From Pyrinomonadaceae bacterium (GTDB lineage Bacteria > Acidobacteriota > Blastocatellia > Pyrinomonadales > Pyrinomonadaceae): DNA of 5,208 bases. Positions within the stretch are counted from its first letter, which is position 1. Each line of letters begins with the position of its first letter. Below the pieces are notes generated by a model that worked only from the letters and a program-made list of their open reading frames with translations, ran no database searches and was not told the origin of the DNA. Shown one piece after another: positions 1 through 5,208 of this stretch. Where the stretch lies: assembly GCA_014379075.1 (NCBI GenBank), contig JACMMN010000119.1, positions 1 to 5,208 of the forward strand, in the 5' to 3' direction. Position numbers and translations under genes: made by a program.

Positions 1-1256
1 AATATTTCGCCGGTCTTGAGACGAACGGCATCAGCATGAATTTTGGCACGTACTACGGCGCGACGCAGGCCCGCGTTGCCGTGTTAGGTCAGGAAGCACG
101 CGACCCGACCCCAGACGAGCTATCCCGGATGAAGTCAATCATGGAAACCGCTATGAAGGGCGGAGCCCTGGGCATGTCAACGGCGCTGATTTACCCGCCG
201 GCCAGCTATTCGAAAACCGATCAGCTCGTCGAACTGGGAAAGGTGGCGGGACGCTACGGCGGCATTTACGCCAGTCACTTCCGCGGCGAAGGAAAGGATC
301 TCATTGCATCGATCGACGAGGCGATCACGATCGGCGAAAAAGGTGGGCTGCCAGTCGAAATCTATCACTTGAAAGCGGCGTATCAACCCGGCTGGGGAAC
401 GCTGATGAAGCAGGCCGGCGAAAGAATTGAGGCGGCGCGAGCACGGGGCCTCGATGTCGCGGCGGACATGTATCTTTACACGGCGGGTGGCACAGGTCTG
501 AGCGCAGTTGTTCCGGCCTGGGCGTCCGAGGGTGGAAACGCGAAGTTGATGGAGCGTCTCAACGATCCTGCGATTCGCGCTCGACTAAAGAGTGAGATAA
601 AAACGGGCTCGCCCGGCTGGTGGAATATCGTTGAAGCGGCCGGCGGCTGGGAACAGATCGTTCTTGTTGTCGCGGGCAATAAGGACAATGAGCGATTTCT
701 TGGCAAGAATCTCGCGCAGATCGCAAAGGAATGGAACAAGGAGCCGGCTGACGCTGCTTTCGACCTCTTGCTGCAAGGCAGCGGCAGGGTTTCGGCTCTC
801 TACTATATGATGACCGAGTCGGACATCGAAACTGCAATCAAATATCCATGGCTTAGCTTTGGCAGCGATGCGGCCGCCTCGGCCAAGTTGGCGGATCCGG
901 CTACCGCGGGTATGGGACACCCTCGCGGCTATGGGAACTTTCCCCGCGTAATCGCCAGGTATGTACGAGAAAAAAAGATTCTTACGCTACCTGAAGCGAT
1001 CAGAAAAATGACGTCGTGGCCCGCGACGCGCATGCGGCTTGCTTCTCGCGGGTTGATAAAGGAGAACTGCTGGGCAGACGTGGTCATCTTCGACTACGAC
1101 AAAATACAGGACGGTGCGACATACGACTATCCGTTTCGGACACCGACCGGAATCGATTACGTTCTCGTCAACGGACAGGTCGTTATAGAAAAAGGAAAGC
1201 ATACCGGCGCAAAACCCGGAAAGGTGATGTATGGCCCCGGTCGATCAAATAATTAG
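1..1256 (+). CDS. N-acyl-D-amino-acid deacylase (D-aminoacylase), 5'-truncated by window edge
   Basis: Hydrolyses N-acyl-D-amino acids to a carboxylate and a free D-amino acid in characterised relatives (amidohydrolase superfamily, urease-like TIM barrel). The frame is open from base 3 (YFAGLETNGIS...), so the first ATG at 36 is internal and the true start lies left of the window. About 417 residues are visible; the family is usually near 500, so roughly the first 100-150 residues, including the N-terminal HxH metal motif, are missing. Numbering from the ATG at 36, visible signatures are GALGMSTALIYPP (43-55), YASHFRGEG with H81, EIYHLKAA with H111, and FGSDA with D278. These match the metal-ligand histidines and catalytic Asp recalled for Alcaligenes D-aminoacylase (H220, H250, D366). 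GHPRGYGNFPRV (294-305) and the closing ADVVIFD...VLVNGQVVIEKGKHTG segment are also typical. It ends 41 bases before the ATG of the serine hydrolase, suggesting an operon. Exact acyl-amino-acid specificity cannot be read. A less specific amidohydrolase family 3 enzyme is the alternative. Confidence 0.9.
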   Translation, partial: YFAGLETNGISMNFGTYYGATQARVAVLGQEARDPTPDELSRMKSIMETAMKGGALGMSTALIYPPASYSKTDQLVELGKVAGRYGGIYASHFRGEGKDLIASIDEAITIGEKGGLPVEIYHLKAAYQPGWGTLMKQAGERIEAARARGLDVAADMYLYTAGGTGLSAVVPAWASEGGNAKLMERLNDPAIRARLKSEIKTGSPGWWNIVEAAGGWEQIVLVVAGNKDNERFLGKNLAQIAKEWNKEPADAAFDLLLQGSGRVSALYYMMTESDIETAIKYPWLSFGSDAAASAKLADPATAGMGHPRGYGNFPRVIARYVREKKILTLPEAIRKMTSWPATRMRLASRGLIKENCWADVVIFDYDKIQDGATYDYPFRTPTGIDYVLVNGQVVIEKGKHTGAKPGKVMYGPGRSNN

Positions 1257-1286
1257 ACGTGGTGTTGAAAGGTCAAAGTCATAAAC

Positions 1287-1290
1287 AGGA
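1287..1290 (+). promoter_or_regulatory. Ribosome binding site of the serine hydrolase gene
   Basis: AGGA lies seven bases before the ATG at 1298. It decides between that ATG and the in-frame GTG at 1259. The GTG choice would put 13 polar residues (VLKGQSHKQEIS) before the signal peptide and has no good Shine-Dalgarno, because the sequence in front of it is the end of the deacylase gene. Confidence 0.6.
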
Positions 1291-1297
1291 AATCTCG

Positions 1298-2683
1298 ATG
1301 TTTGAATATCTCAAGTCAATAGATCGCTTAAGTGTTTTCGTCGCACTATTAGTTTTTGTTTCGGTCGTTCCCGCGCAAAACGCGGTCGTTGCGGACGAAC
1401 AGATCTCGACAAAAACAAACGAATATATGGCGGCATCGGTTGCCGTCGACGGCTTCAGCGGCTCGATCCTGGTGGCTCGAAACGGTCAGCCGGTGATAAG
1501 CAAAAGCTACGGTATGGCGAATGTCGAACTCGGTGTACCCAACACGCCGCAGTCTGTTTTTCGTCTTGGTTCGATCACCAAGCAATTCACGGCAATGGCG
1601 ATCTCGATGTTGCAGGATCGCGGCAAGCTGAGTGTCAGCGATCCGATCTGCAAGCATCTCTCGGATTGCCCGCCGGCCTGGCAGTCGCTTACGATCAAGC
1701 ATCTCTTGACGCACACCGCTGGAATCCCGAACTATACGAGCTTTCCCGATTTCGGCAAGACGGCGGTGCTGCCCCTGTCATCCGCCGGGATGATGTCGCT
1801 CTTGAAGGACAAGCCGCTCGAGTTCGCGGCCGGTGAAAAGTTTGCCTATAGCAATTCAGGCTATTACCTGCTCGGCACGATCATCGAGCGCGTTGCAGGC
1901 AAGTCATACGAAGCTTTCCTTCAGGAAAACATTTTCATTCCTCTTGGAATGAAACACACCGGCTACGATAGCCCAACGCGGATCATAAAAAACCGCGCAG
2001 CAGGTTACGCCAAGCAAAGCGGTGAGATCGTCAACGCCGCGTATATGGATATGACGATCCCGTACGCCGCTGGATCGCTGTATTCGACGACGGGAGATCT
2101 ACTCCTTTGGGATCAAGCCCTCTACACCGAAAAACTCGCCTCACGCAAAGCTCTGGACGAGATGTTCACGCCGTGGAAGGGCGATGCCGGCTACGGTTAC
2201 GGCTGGAGCATGGGCAAGAGATTCGAGCGGCAGATGATTGCCCACGGCGGGGGTATTTACGGATTCGCGACTCAAATAACCCGATTTCCGGCGGATCGGA
2301 TCACAATTATCGTCTTGAGTAACGTGCAGGGCGCACCCGCCGGGAAGGTGGCGGGTGATTTGGCGACGATCGTTTTCGGAGGTGCCTATGAGATCCCGAA
2401 GGAGCGCAAAGAGATCGCGGTCGACGCAAAGATCCTGGAAAAATATGTAGGGCAATACCAGATTCCGCCAAGCATTACTATTTCAATCACCCTCGAAAAC
2501 GGAAAGCTGCTGGGCCAGCTTGCTGGTCAAGGCAAATTCGCTCTTTTAGCGGAAACCGAAACCGTGTTCTTTTCAAAAGATGTGAATGCTCAAATAACAT
2601 TCAATAAAGATCCTCAAGGACAAGTAACGGGGTTGACGCTAAGCCAGGGCGGAGGCAACACGCCGGCTCAAAAGATCAAGTGA
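1298..2683 (+). CDS. Secreted serine hydrolase, class C beta-lactamase / D-Ala-D-Ala peptidase family, with C-terminal accessory domain
   Basis: 461 residues from the ATG at 1298, which is favoured by its AGGA site. A signal peptide is clear: a hydrophobic run (LSVFVALLVFVSVV, 11-24) then PAQN, so the mature enzyme is probably periplasmic or extracellular. The penicillin-recognising fold (beta-lactamase family, PF00144) is shown by all three catalytic motifs in order: SxxK as S92-I-T-K95 in RLGSITKQFTAM, YxN as Y184-S-N186, and the KTG-equivalent H316-G-G318. LLTHTAGIPNY (136-146) is another family hallmark. Family members act on D-Ala-D-Ala peptides, D-amino-acid amides, esters or beta-lactams, and motifs alone do not separate these. 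C118 and C124 could form a disulfide. Residues about 380-450 (EKYVGQYQIP... to GLTLSQGG) resemble the small beta-rich DUF3471-type domain often attached to such hydrolases. It lies directly after a D-aminoacylase and before a D-aminopeptidase, favouring a D-peptide substrate over antibiotic resistance. Confidence 0.92.
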   Translation: MFEYLKSIDRLSVFVALLVFVSVVPAQNAVVADEQISTKTNEYMAASVAVDGFSGSILVARNGQPVISKSYGMANVELGVPNTPQSVFRLGSITKQFTAMAISMLQDRGKLSVSDPICKHLSDCPPAWQSLTIKHLLTHTAGIPNYTSFPDFGKTAVLPLSSAGMMSLLKDKPLEFAAGEKFAYSNSGYYLLGTIIERVAGKSYEAFLQENIFIPLGMKHTGYDSPTRIIKNRAAGYAKQSGEIVNAAYMDMTIPYAAGSLYSTTGDLLLWDQALYTEKLASRKALDEMFTPWKGDAGYGYGWSMGKRFERQMIAHGGGIYGFATQITRFPADRITIIVLSNVQGAPAGKVAGDLATIVFGGAYEIPKERKEIAVDAKILEKYVGQYQIPPSITISITLENGKLLGQLAGQGKFALLAETETVFFSKDVNAQITFNKDPQGQVTGLTLSQGGGNTPAQKIK

Positions 2684-2820
2684 CCAGGCGCTTTGTATGC
2701 GAGGAAATATAAAGGACGAAGAGGTATATCGTAAATCACCGGCCACGGACAACATAGATTAATTAGTTGACATTGATTAGCAAAGCGGTTCGTTCTTGCG
2801 ATTGTTAACGAAACATTACT

Positions 2821-3726
2821 ATGAAAATAATATTCCGCTTGATATGTCCAATGCTTTTGCTGGTAGGGGTTACTATAGGGCTCCATGCACAGGTAAAGAG
2901 GATGAAAATATATATCTCCGCGGACATGGAAGGTGTTGTGGGTGCGGTGTCGGCCGAGCAGTTGAGCCCAGCGGGTTTTGAGTATCAGCGCTTCCGCGAG
3001 TTCATGACACAAGAAGTGAACGCTGCTATCGAAGCCGCATTCGCGGCCGGGGCGACCGAGATAACGGTAAGCGATTCGCACGGCAACGCGCAGAATCTGC
3101 TGATCGAGAAGCTGCCGAAAAACGTCTTCGTCATCCGCGGGTTCCCGCGTCCGTTGATGATGATGCAGGGGATCGATGAGACCTTCGACGGCGCGATCTT
3201 TCTCGGCTATCACTCCAGTACTACGAATCCCAGCGGGGTGCGCGCTCATACCTTCTCAAGCGCAAGGCTTGCCGACGTTCGGCTGAACAATATCTCCATG
3301 TCGGAAGGAAGTTTCAACGCGGCAATAGCCGGTCATTTTAACGTGCCGGTGATCATGGTTTCGGGAGATGACGCAGCGGTGAAGGAGCTCGGCTCCGTAA
3401 TTGGCGAAGTCGAAGGGGCGGTCGTGAAATGGAACTACGGCTTCCACTCGGCGAAGACAATGATGCCCGACGCCGCCTACGCCCTCATCCGCGAGAAAGT
3501 GAAAACCGCGCTCGGGCGGATCAAAGACTTCAAGCCTTACAAACCCAAGACGCCCGTCCAATTGGATGTGCGCTTCAAGAGCTATCGCCCGTCGGAAGTG
3601 CTGAGTTATTTGTCGATCGTAGAACGCACCGACGCTCACAGCATCAGGTTCATCGGCAAGGACATGATAGAAACATCGAAGTTCTTGGAATTCATCTTAA
3701 CCTACGAGCCCGGTCTGGAACCTTGA
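2821..3726 (+). CDS. M55-family D-aminopeptidase (DppA-like), with signal peptide
   Basis: 301 residues. M55 enzymes are zinc aminopeptidases that remove N-terminal D-amino acids; the Bacillus subtilis prototype DppA forms a self-compartmentalising ring. All recalled DppA metal and active-site residues (D8, E10, H60, H104, H115, E133) have counterparts at near-constant offset: D35 and E37 in SADMEGVVG, H87 in VSDSHGN, H131 in FLGYHSS, H143 in RAHTF, and E162 in SEGSFNA. VMVSGDD-like text (IMVSGDDAAVKE, 178-189) and RFIGKDMIE (276-284) are also family-typical. Unlike cytoplasmic DppA, it carries about 24 extra N-terminal residues reading as a signal peptide (hydrophobic core MLLLVGVTIG, then LHAQ), implying export. 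The start at 2821 is chosen for this peptide although no good Shine-Dalgarno precedes it; a Met at 2902 would give a DppA-length cytoplasmic protein, but its GAGG sits directly against the ATG. A 137-base gap separates it from the serine hydrolase. The stop codon overlaps the start of the palindromic element downstream. Confidence 0.92.
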   Translation: MKIIFRLICPMLLLVGVTIGLHAQVKRMKIYISADMEGVVGAVSAEQLSPAGFEYQRFREFMTQEVNAAIEAAFAAGATEITVSDSHGNAQNLLIEKLPKNVFVIRGFPRPLMMMQGIDETFDGAIFLGYHSSTTNPSGVRAHTFSSARLADVRLNNISMSEGSFNAAIAGHFNVPVIMVSGDDAAVKELGSVIGEVEGAVVKWNYGFHSAKTMMPDAAYALIREKVKTALGRIKDFKPYKPKTPVQLDVRFKSYRPSEVLSYLSIVERTDAHSIRFIGKDMIETSKFLEFILTYEPGLEP

Positions 3727-3771
3727 CGGCCGCGATCGGCTTATTCCGGAGGACCAATAGATCTCGCTTCT

Positions 3772-3788
3772 TCGCACTGAAAGTGCGA
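3772..3788. repeat. Perfect 7-bp stem, GAA-loop hairpin
   Basis: TCGCACT-GAA-AGTGCGA is a perfect inverted repeat. The same GCACTGAARGTGC core recurs at 3837-3853 and, inverted with one change, at 3870-3886, so it is a repeated unit of the element rather than an isolated hairpin. Confidence 0.7.
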
Positions 3789-3791
3789 TCA

Positions 3792-3931
3792 GACCATAGC
3801 CAGTGGCGAAGCCTCTGGTTTCTCGACAACGCAATCCCGCACTGAAGGTGCGGCAGATATTCGGTCTGCCGCTCCTTCAGTGCGGGGTTCGTGTTTTGAT
3901 CTCACCAGAGGCTTCGCCACTGGCTATGGTC
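3792..3931. repeat. 140-base long hairpin: 28-bp perfect outer stem plus 22-bp inner stem
   Basis: The outer arms 3792-3819 (GACCATAGCC...CTCTGGT) and 3904-3931 are exact reverse complements. After an unpaired or weakly paired interval, the inner arms 3836-3857 (CCCGCACTGAAGG...CAGA) and 3865-3886 pair with a single T/T mismatch (3849 against 3873), closing a 7-base TATTCGG loop at 3858-3864. Transcribed from either strand, this would fold into a long stem. It follows the M55 gene directly and could stop transcription or protect the mRNA 3' end, but no U tract follows immediately, so it is not called a canonical terminator. Confidence 0.8.
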
Positions 3932-3935
3932 GTTT

Positions 3936-3950
3936 GGCCGTTTCGCGGCC
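3936..3950 (+). terminator. Possible weak transcript-end hairpin followed at a distance by T runs
   Basis: GGCCG-TTTCG-CGGCC forms a 5-bp GC stem. Short T runs follow at 3959-3963 (CTTTT region) and 3971-3977 (T7), the latter about 20 bases after the stem, which is farther than in a textbook intrinsic terminator. Together with the large hairpin just upstream, it may end transcription of the hydrolase/M55 unit. This is a tentative assignment. Confidence 0.25.
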
Positions 3951-4049
3951 GTCGGTAACTTTTAGACATCTTTTTTTATGGGAAGTTGGTAACTCGATGC
4001 GGTTTCCCTAGTATCCCGTCAAATTAGCCTGCTCACTGTCACAAATGGC

Positions 4050-4075
4050 CATCCATGAAATGTCTTTCATGGATG
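4050..4075. repeat. Perfect 11-bp inverted repeat with 4-base spacer
   Basis: CATCCATGAAA (4050-4060), spacer TGTC, TTTCATGGATG (4065-4075). The arms are exact reverse complements. No T run follows, so it is unlikely to be an intrinsic terminator. An operator for a dimeric regulator or an RNA hairpin in the leader of the CHRD gene, about 300 bases downstream, are the plausible roles. Confidence 0.55.
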
Positions 4076-4128
4076 TCTCAAGCGAACTTTCATAGAGATT
4101 TCATCCAGCTTTGACCTAAGTTTCAAGA

Positions 4129-4143
4129 CTTCGGAAACCGAAG
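4129..4143. repeat. Short hairpin, 6-bp stem with AAA loop
   Basis: CTTCGG-AAA-CCGAAG is a perfect stem-loop about 235 bases before the CHRD start. It is small enough to occur by chance. It is recorded because it is the second perfect hairpin in this otherwise empty interval. Confidence 0.4.
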
Positions 4144-4360
4144 CCTATAGGGTGGGTTGCAGATGGGGGACAACAAGGGATCGAGTTGTAAATGAAGGTG
4201 AGAATCATCAACGACGGCGGTTCGGGTCCTCCATCTTCCGATTCAAATTACAGACTGTCAGCGAGAACAATTTCTTTATGAAATAACAGGAATTTTCCGT
4301 AAGAAGGTGAGCGTTTTAATTTCGCTCTAAAACCTAACAGTAATCCGTAGTTCAAAATTT

Positions 4361-4366
4361 AAGGAG
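4361..4366 (+). promoter_or_regulatory. Ribosome binding site of the CHRD/FG-GAP gene
   Basis: AAGGAG lies 11 bases before the ATG at 4378. A GTG at 4373 sits at a more usual six-base distance, but its frame stops after ten codons (VKCKEKFSQR then TGA), so the ATG is the real start. In the ATG frame a TAA at 4360 excludes any start farther upstream. Confidence 0.75.
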
Positions 4367-4377
4367 TACAGGGTGAA

Positions 4378-5208
4378 ATGCAAAGAAAAATTTTCTCAGC
4401 GCTGACGATCATTTTGTCGGCAATGATGTTTTCGATAACGGCGGCGGCGCAGCAAAAGTTCTCCGTCTACCTAAACGGTAGACAGGAAGTTCCGGCGAAC
4501 AATTCGACCGGCAGCGGCACTTGTTTCGTAACGATCAACGCGACCGAAACGCAGGTTGCGGTCGAGTGTAATTATCGAAGTTTATCTTCAAGTGTAGTCG
4601 GAGCGCACATCCACGAAAACGGACCGGTCGGTGTTAACGGTCCGATTCTTTTTAATTTTAATTACACCGGCGGCGTAACCGGCTCCATCGGGCCACTGAC
4701 GTTTGCTACGACACCCGCGCAAGTCGCGGACATGCGAGCAAATAAATGGTATATCAATATCCACACCTCAAATTTTACCGGTGGCGAGATTCGGGGCCAG
4801 GTCAAACGAGCGAATGCTTCTGCCGATTATGACGGCGATGGGCGCACGGATCTCGTCGTTTATCGCCAGTCAGACCTAACGTTCCATACATTGGGCAGTC
4901 TAGAAAACGATCACACTGTTATGGGTCCGGTCGGCCGGGGAGGCGACGGGATCGTCAACAATATGGGTGATTTCGACGGCGACGGCAAGGCCGATCGTGT
5001 GGCGTGGAACGTAGACGGAAACAACGTCATCACGTGGTTCATCCTCCAGAGCGAAACCAATTCAATACGCACCGTAGATTGGGGACAGTTTCCGCCTACC
5101 GGCACGGATGCATTCGTCCCTTCAGATTATGACGGTGACGGCAAACTGGACGTCGCTGTTTACCGCCGATCAAACGGTGTCTGGTACATCATCGAAAGCT
5201 CAACTGGC
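4378..5208 (+). CDS. Secreted CHRD-domain protein with FG-GAP/VCBS Ca-binding repeats, 3'-truncated by window edge
   Basis: 277 residues are visible and the frame is open to the last base, so the C-terminus is missing. A signal peptide is evident: MQRK, a hydrophobic segment (IFSALTIILSAMMFSI), then TAAAQQ with likely cleavage near residue 24-25. Residues about 27-143 form a CHRD domain (PF07452), shown by the opening FSVYLNGRQEVP, the central GAHIHENGPVGVNGPI (75-90), and the closing WYINIHTSNFTGGEIRGQV (124-142). Next come aspartate-rich FG-GAP/VCBS repeats with DxDGDGxxD calcium loops beginning at D150, D198 and D250, that is every 48-52 residues; the first and third are followed by the typical VVYR/VAVYR strand. 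Such repeats usually build a beta-propeller, so more blades are expected beyond the edge. C49 and C64 in the CHRD domain could pair. The protein is probably extracellular or surface-associated; ligand and role are unknown. It appears to be a separate transcription unit from the D-peptide genes. Confidence 0.9.
   Translation, partial: MQRKIFSALTIILSAMMFSITAAAQQKFSVYLNGRQEVPANNSTGSGTCFVTINATETQVAVECNYRSLSSSVVGAHIHENGPVGVNGPILFNFNYTGGVTGSIGPLTFATTPAQVADMRANKWYINIHTSNFTGGEIRGQVKRANASADYDGDGRTDLVVYRQSDLTFHTLGSLENDHTVMGPVGRGGDGIVNNMGDFDGDGKADRVAWNVDGNNVITWFILQSETNSIRTVDWGQFPPTGTDAFVPSDYDGDGKLDVAVYRRSNGVWYIIESSTG

Larger units (their letters stand above)
3725..3953. repeat. Nested palindromic intergenic element (REPIN/MITE-like candidate)
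   Basis: About 229 bases bounded by a perfect 10-base inverted repeat, GACGGCCGCG at 3725-3734 and CGCGGCCGTC at 3944-3953. The ends stay similar a little further inward (GCGATCGGC against GCGAAACGGCC read on the other strand). Inside lie a perfect 28-base inverted repeat (3792-3819 with 3904-3931), a 22-base near-perfect inverted repeat (3836-3857 with 3865-3886), and short hairpins at 3772-3788 and 3936-3950. No coding sequence of its own is visible. The left boundary falls within the TGA of the M55 gene. No clear target-site duplication is seen. It could be a non-autonomous mobile repeat, a bidirectional transcript-end structure, or a structured RNA. The structure is directly visible; its nature is inferred. 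Confidence 0.7.
3954..4377. other. Long non-coding interval upstream of the CHRD gene
   Basis: About 420 bases with no gene I can support on either strand. It is more AT-rich than its coding neighbours. It holds two small perfect hairpins (4050-4075 and 4129-4143), a GAGCG/CGCTC pair (4309-4313 with 4323-4327), and an imperfect 10-base direct repeat, GTCGGTAACT/GTTGGTAACT (3951-3960 and 3985-3994). A 29-codon reading frame at 4192-4281 is the only ATG frame of note and lacks support. No known riboswitch class is recognised and no convincing -35/-10 pair is seen. It presumably carries the promoter and 5' leader of the CHRD gene. Confidence 0.6.

Noticed and set aside
1259..1297. GTG at 1259 as the start of the serine hydrolase
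   Set aside because: It adds 13 polar residues before the signal peptide and lacks a good Shine-Dalgarno, while the ATG at 1298 has AGGA at seven bases.
1298..2683. Serine hydrolase as an antibiotic-resistance beta-lactamase
   Set aside because: The SxxK, YxN and HGG motifs are shared by many peptidases and esterases. The HGG in place of KTG, the extra C-terminal domain and the D-amino-acid neighbours argue against a dedicated beta-lactamase.
2697..2762. 21-codon frame in the gap between the serine hydrolase and M55 genes
   Set aside because: It has no ribosome binding site and no recognisable family, and the length is expected by chance.
2767..2820. TTGACA at 2767-2772 as the -35 box of an M55 promoter
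   Set aside because: The hexamer is perfect, but no acceptable -10 hexamer is found 16-18 bases downstream (the bases there read TCGTTC/CGTTCT).
2668..3249. 193-residue open frame on the minus strand covering the start of the M55 gene
   Set aside because: It lies antisense to a gene with full catalytic motifs and a signal peptide, has no recognisable domain, and is explained as a shadow of the M55 coding frame.
3429..3845. 138-residue plus-strand frame overlapping the M55 3' end and the palindromic element
   Set aside because: It is a frame-shifted shadow of the M55 gene running on into repeat sequence. It is rich in arginine and has no family signature.
3772..3931. CRISPR-like or tandem repeat array suggested by the repeated GCACTGAA motif
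   Set aside because: There are only three copies, one of them inverted, with irregular spacing and no spacer structure or cas genes. Palindromic symmetry explains the pattern better.
4111..4151. TTGACC (4111-4116) with TATAGG (4146-4151) as a promoter for the CHRD gene
   Set aside because: The spacer is 29 bases, far outside the usual 16-18, and the small hairpin sits between the two boxes.

Overview
The window holds four protein genes, all on the + strand, plus a roughly 650-base non-coding stretch that contains a strongly structured nested palindrome. The genes are: (1) the C-terminal part of an N-acyl-D-amino-acid deacylase (D-aminoacylase, amidohydrolase superfamily), cut by the left edge; (2) a secreted serine hydrolase of the class C beta-lactamase / D-alanyl-D-alanine peptidase type with a C-terminal accessory domain; (3) an M55-family (DppA-like) zinc D-aminopeptidase with an N-terminal signal peptide; (4) the N-terminal part of a secreted CHRD-domain protein followed by Ca-binding FG-GAP/VCBS repeats, cut by the right edge.

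Likely source: the signal-peptide ends ('PAQN', 'LHAQ', 'AAAQQ'), the CHRD plus 'DYDGDGxxD' repeat architecture and the run of secreted D-peptide hydrolases suggest a heterotrophic Gram-negative bacterium of the Acidobacteriota, perhaps Blastocatellia/Pyrinomonadales. This is an inference from style and gene content; no marker gene is present.

Layout: 1-1256 deacylase; 1298-2683 serine hydrolase, 41 bases downstream with its own Shine-Dalgarno, so probably co-transcribed; 2684-2820 a 137-base gap; 2821-3726 the M55 peptidase; 3725-3953 the nested palindromic element, which begins at the peptidase stop codon; 3954-4377 a long leader or intergenic region with two small hairpins and no convincing gene; 4378 to the right edge the CHRD/FG-GAP gene, with a good AAGGAG ribosome binding site.

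Functionally, genes 1-3 form a coherent set. An exported penicillin-binding-protein-like hydrolase and an exported D-aminopeptidase could release or trim D-amino-acid-containing peptides such as peptidoglycan stems, while the deacylase frees D-amino acids from N-acylated forms. Each family call rests on visible catalytic motifs; the shared pathway is inferred from neighbourhood. The most unusual non-protein feature is the nested palindrome, which looks like a small non-autonomous repeat (REPIN/MITE-like) or a strong transcript-end structure. I see no CRISPR array, tRNA, rRNA, integrase or transposase gene in the window.
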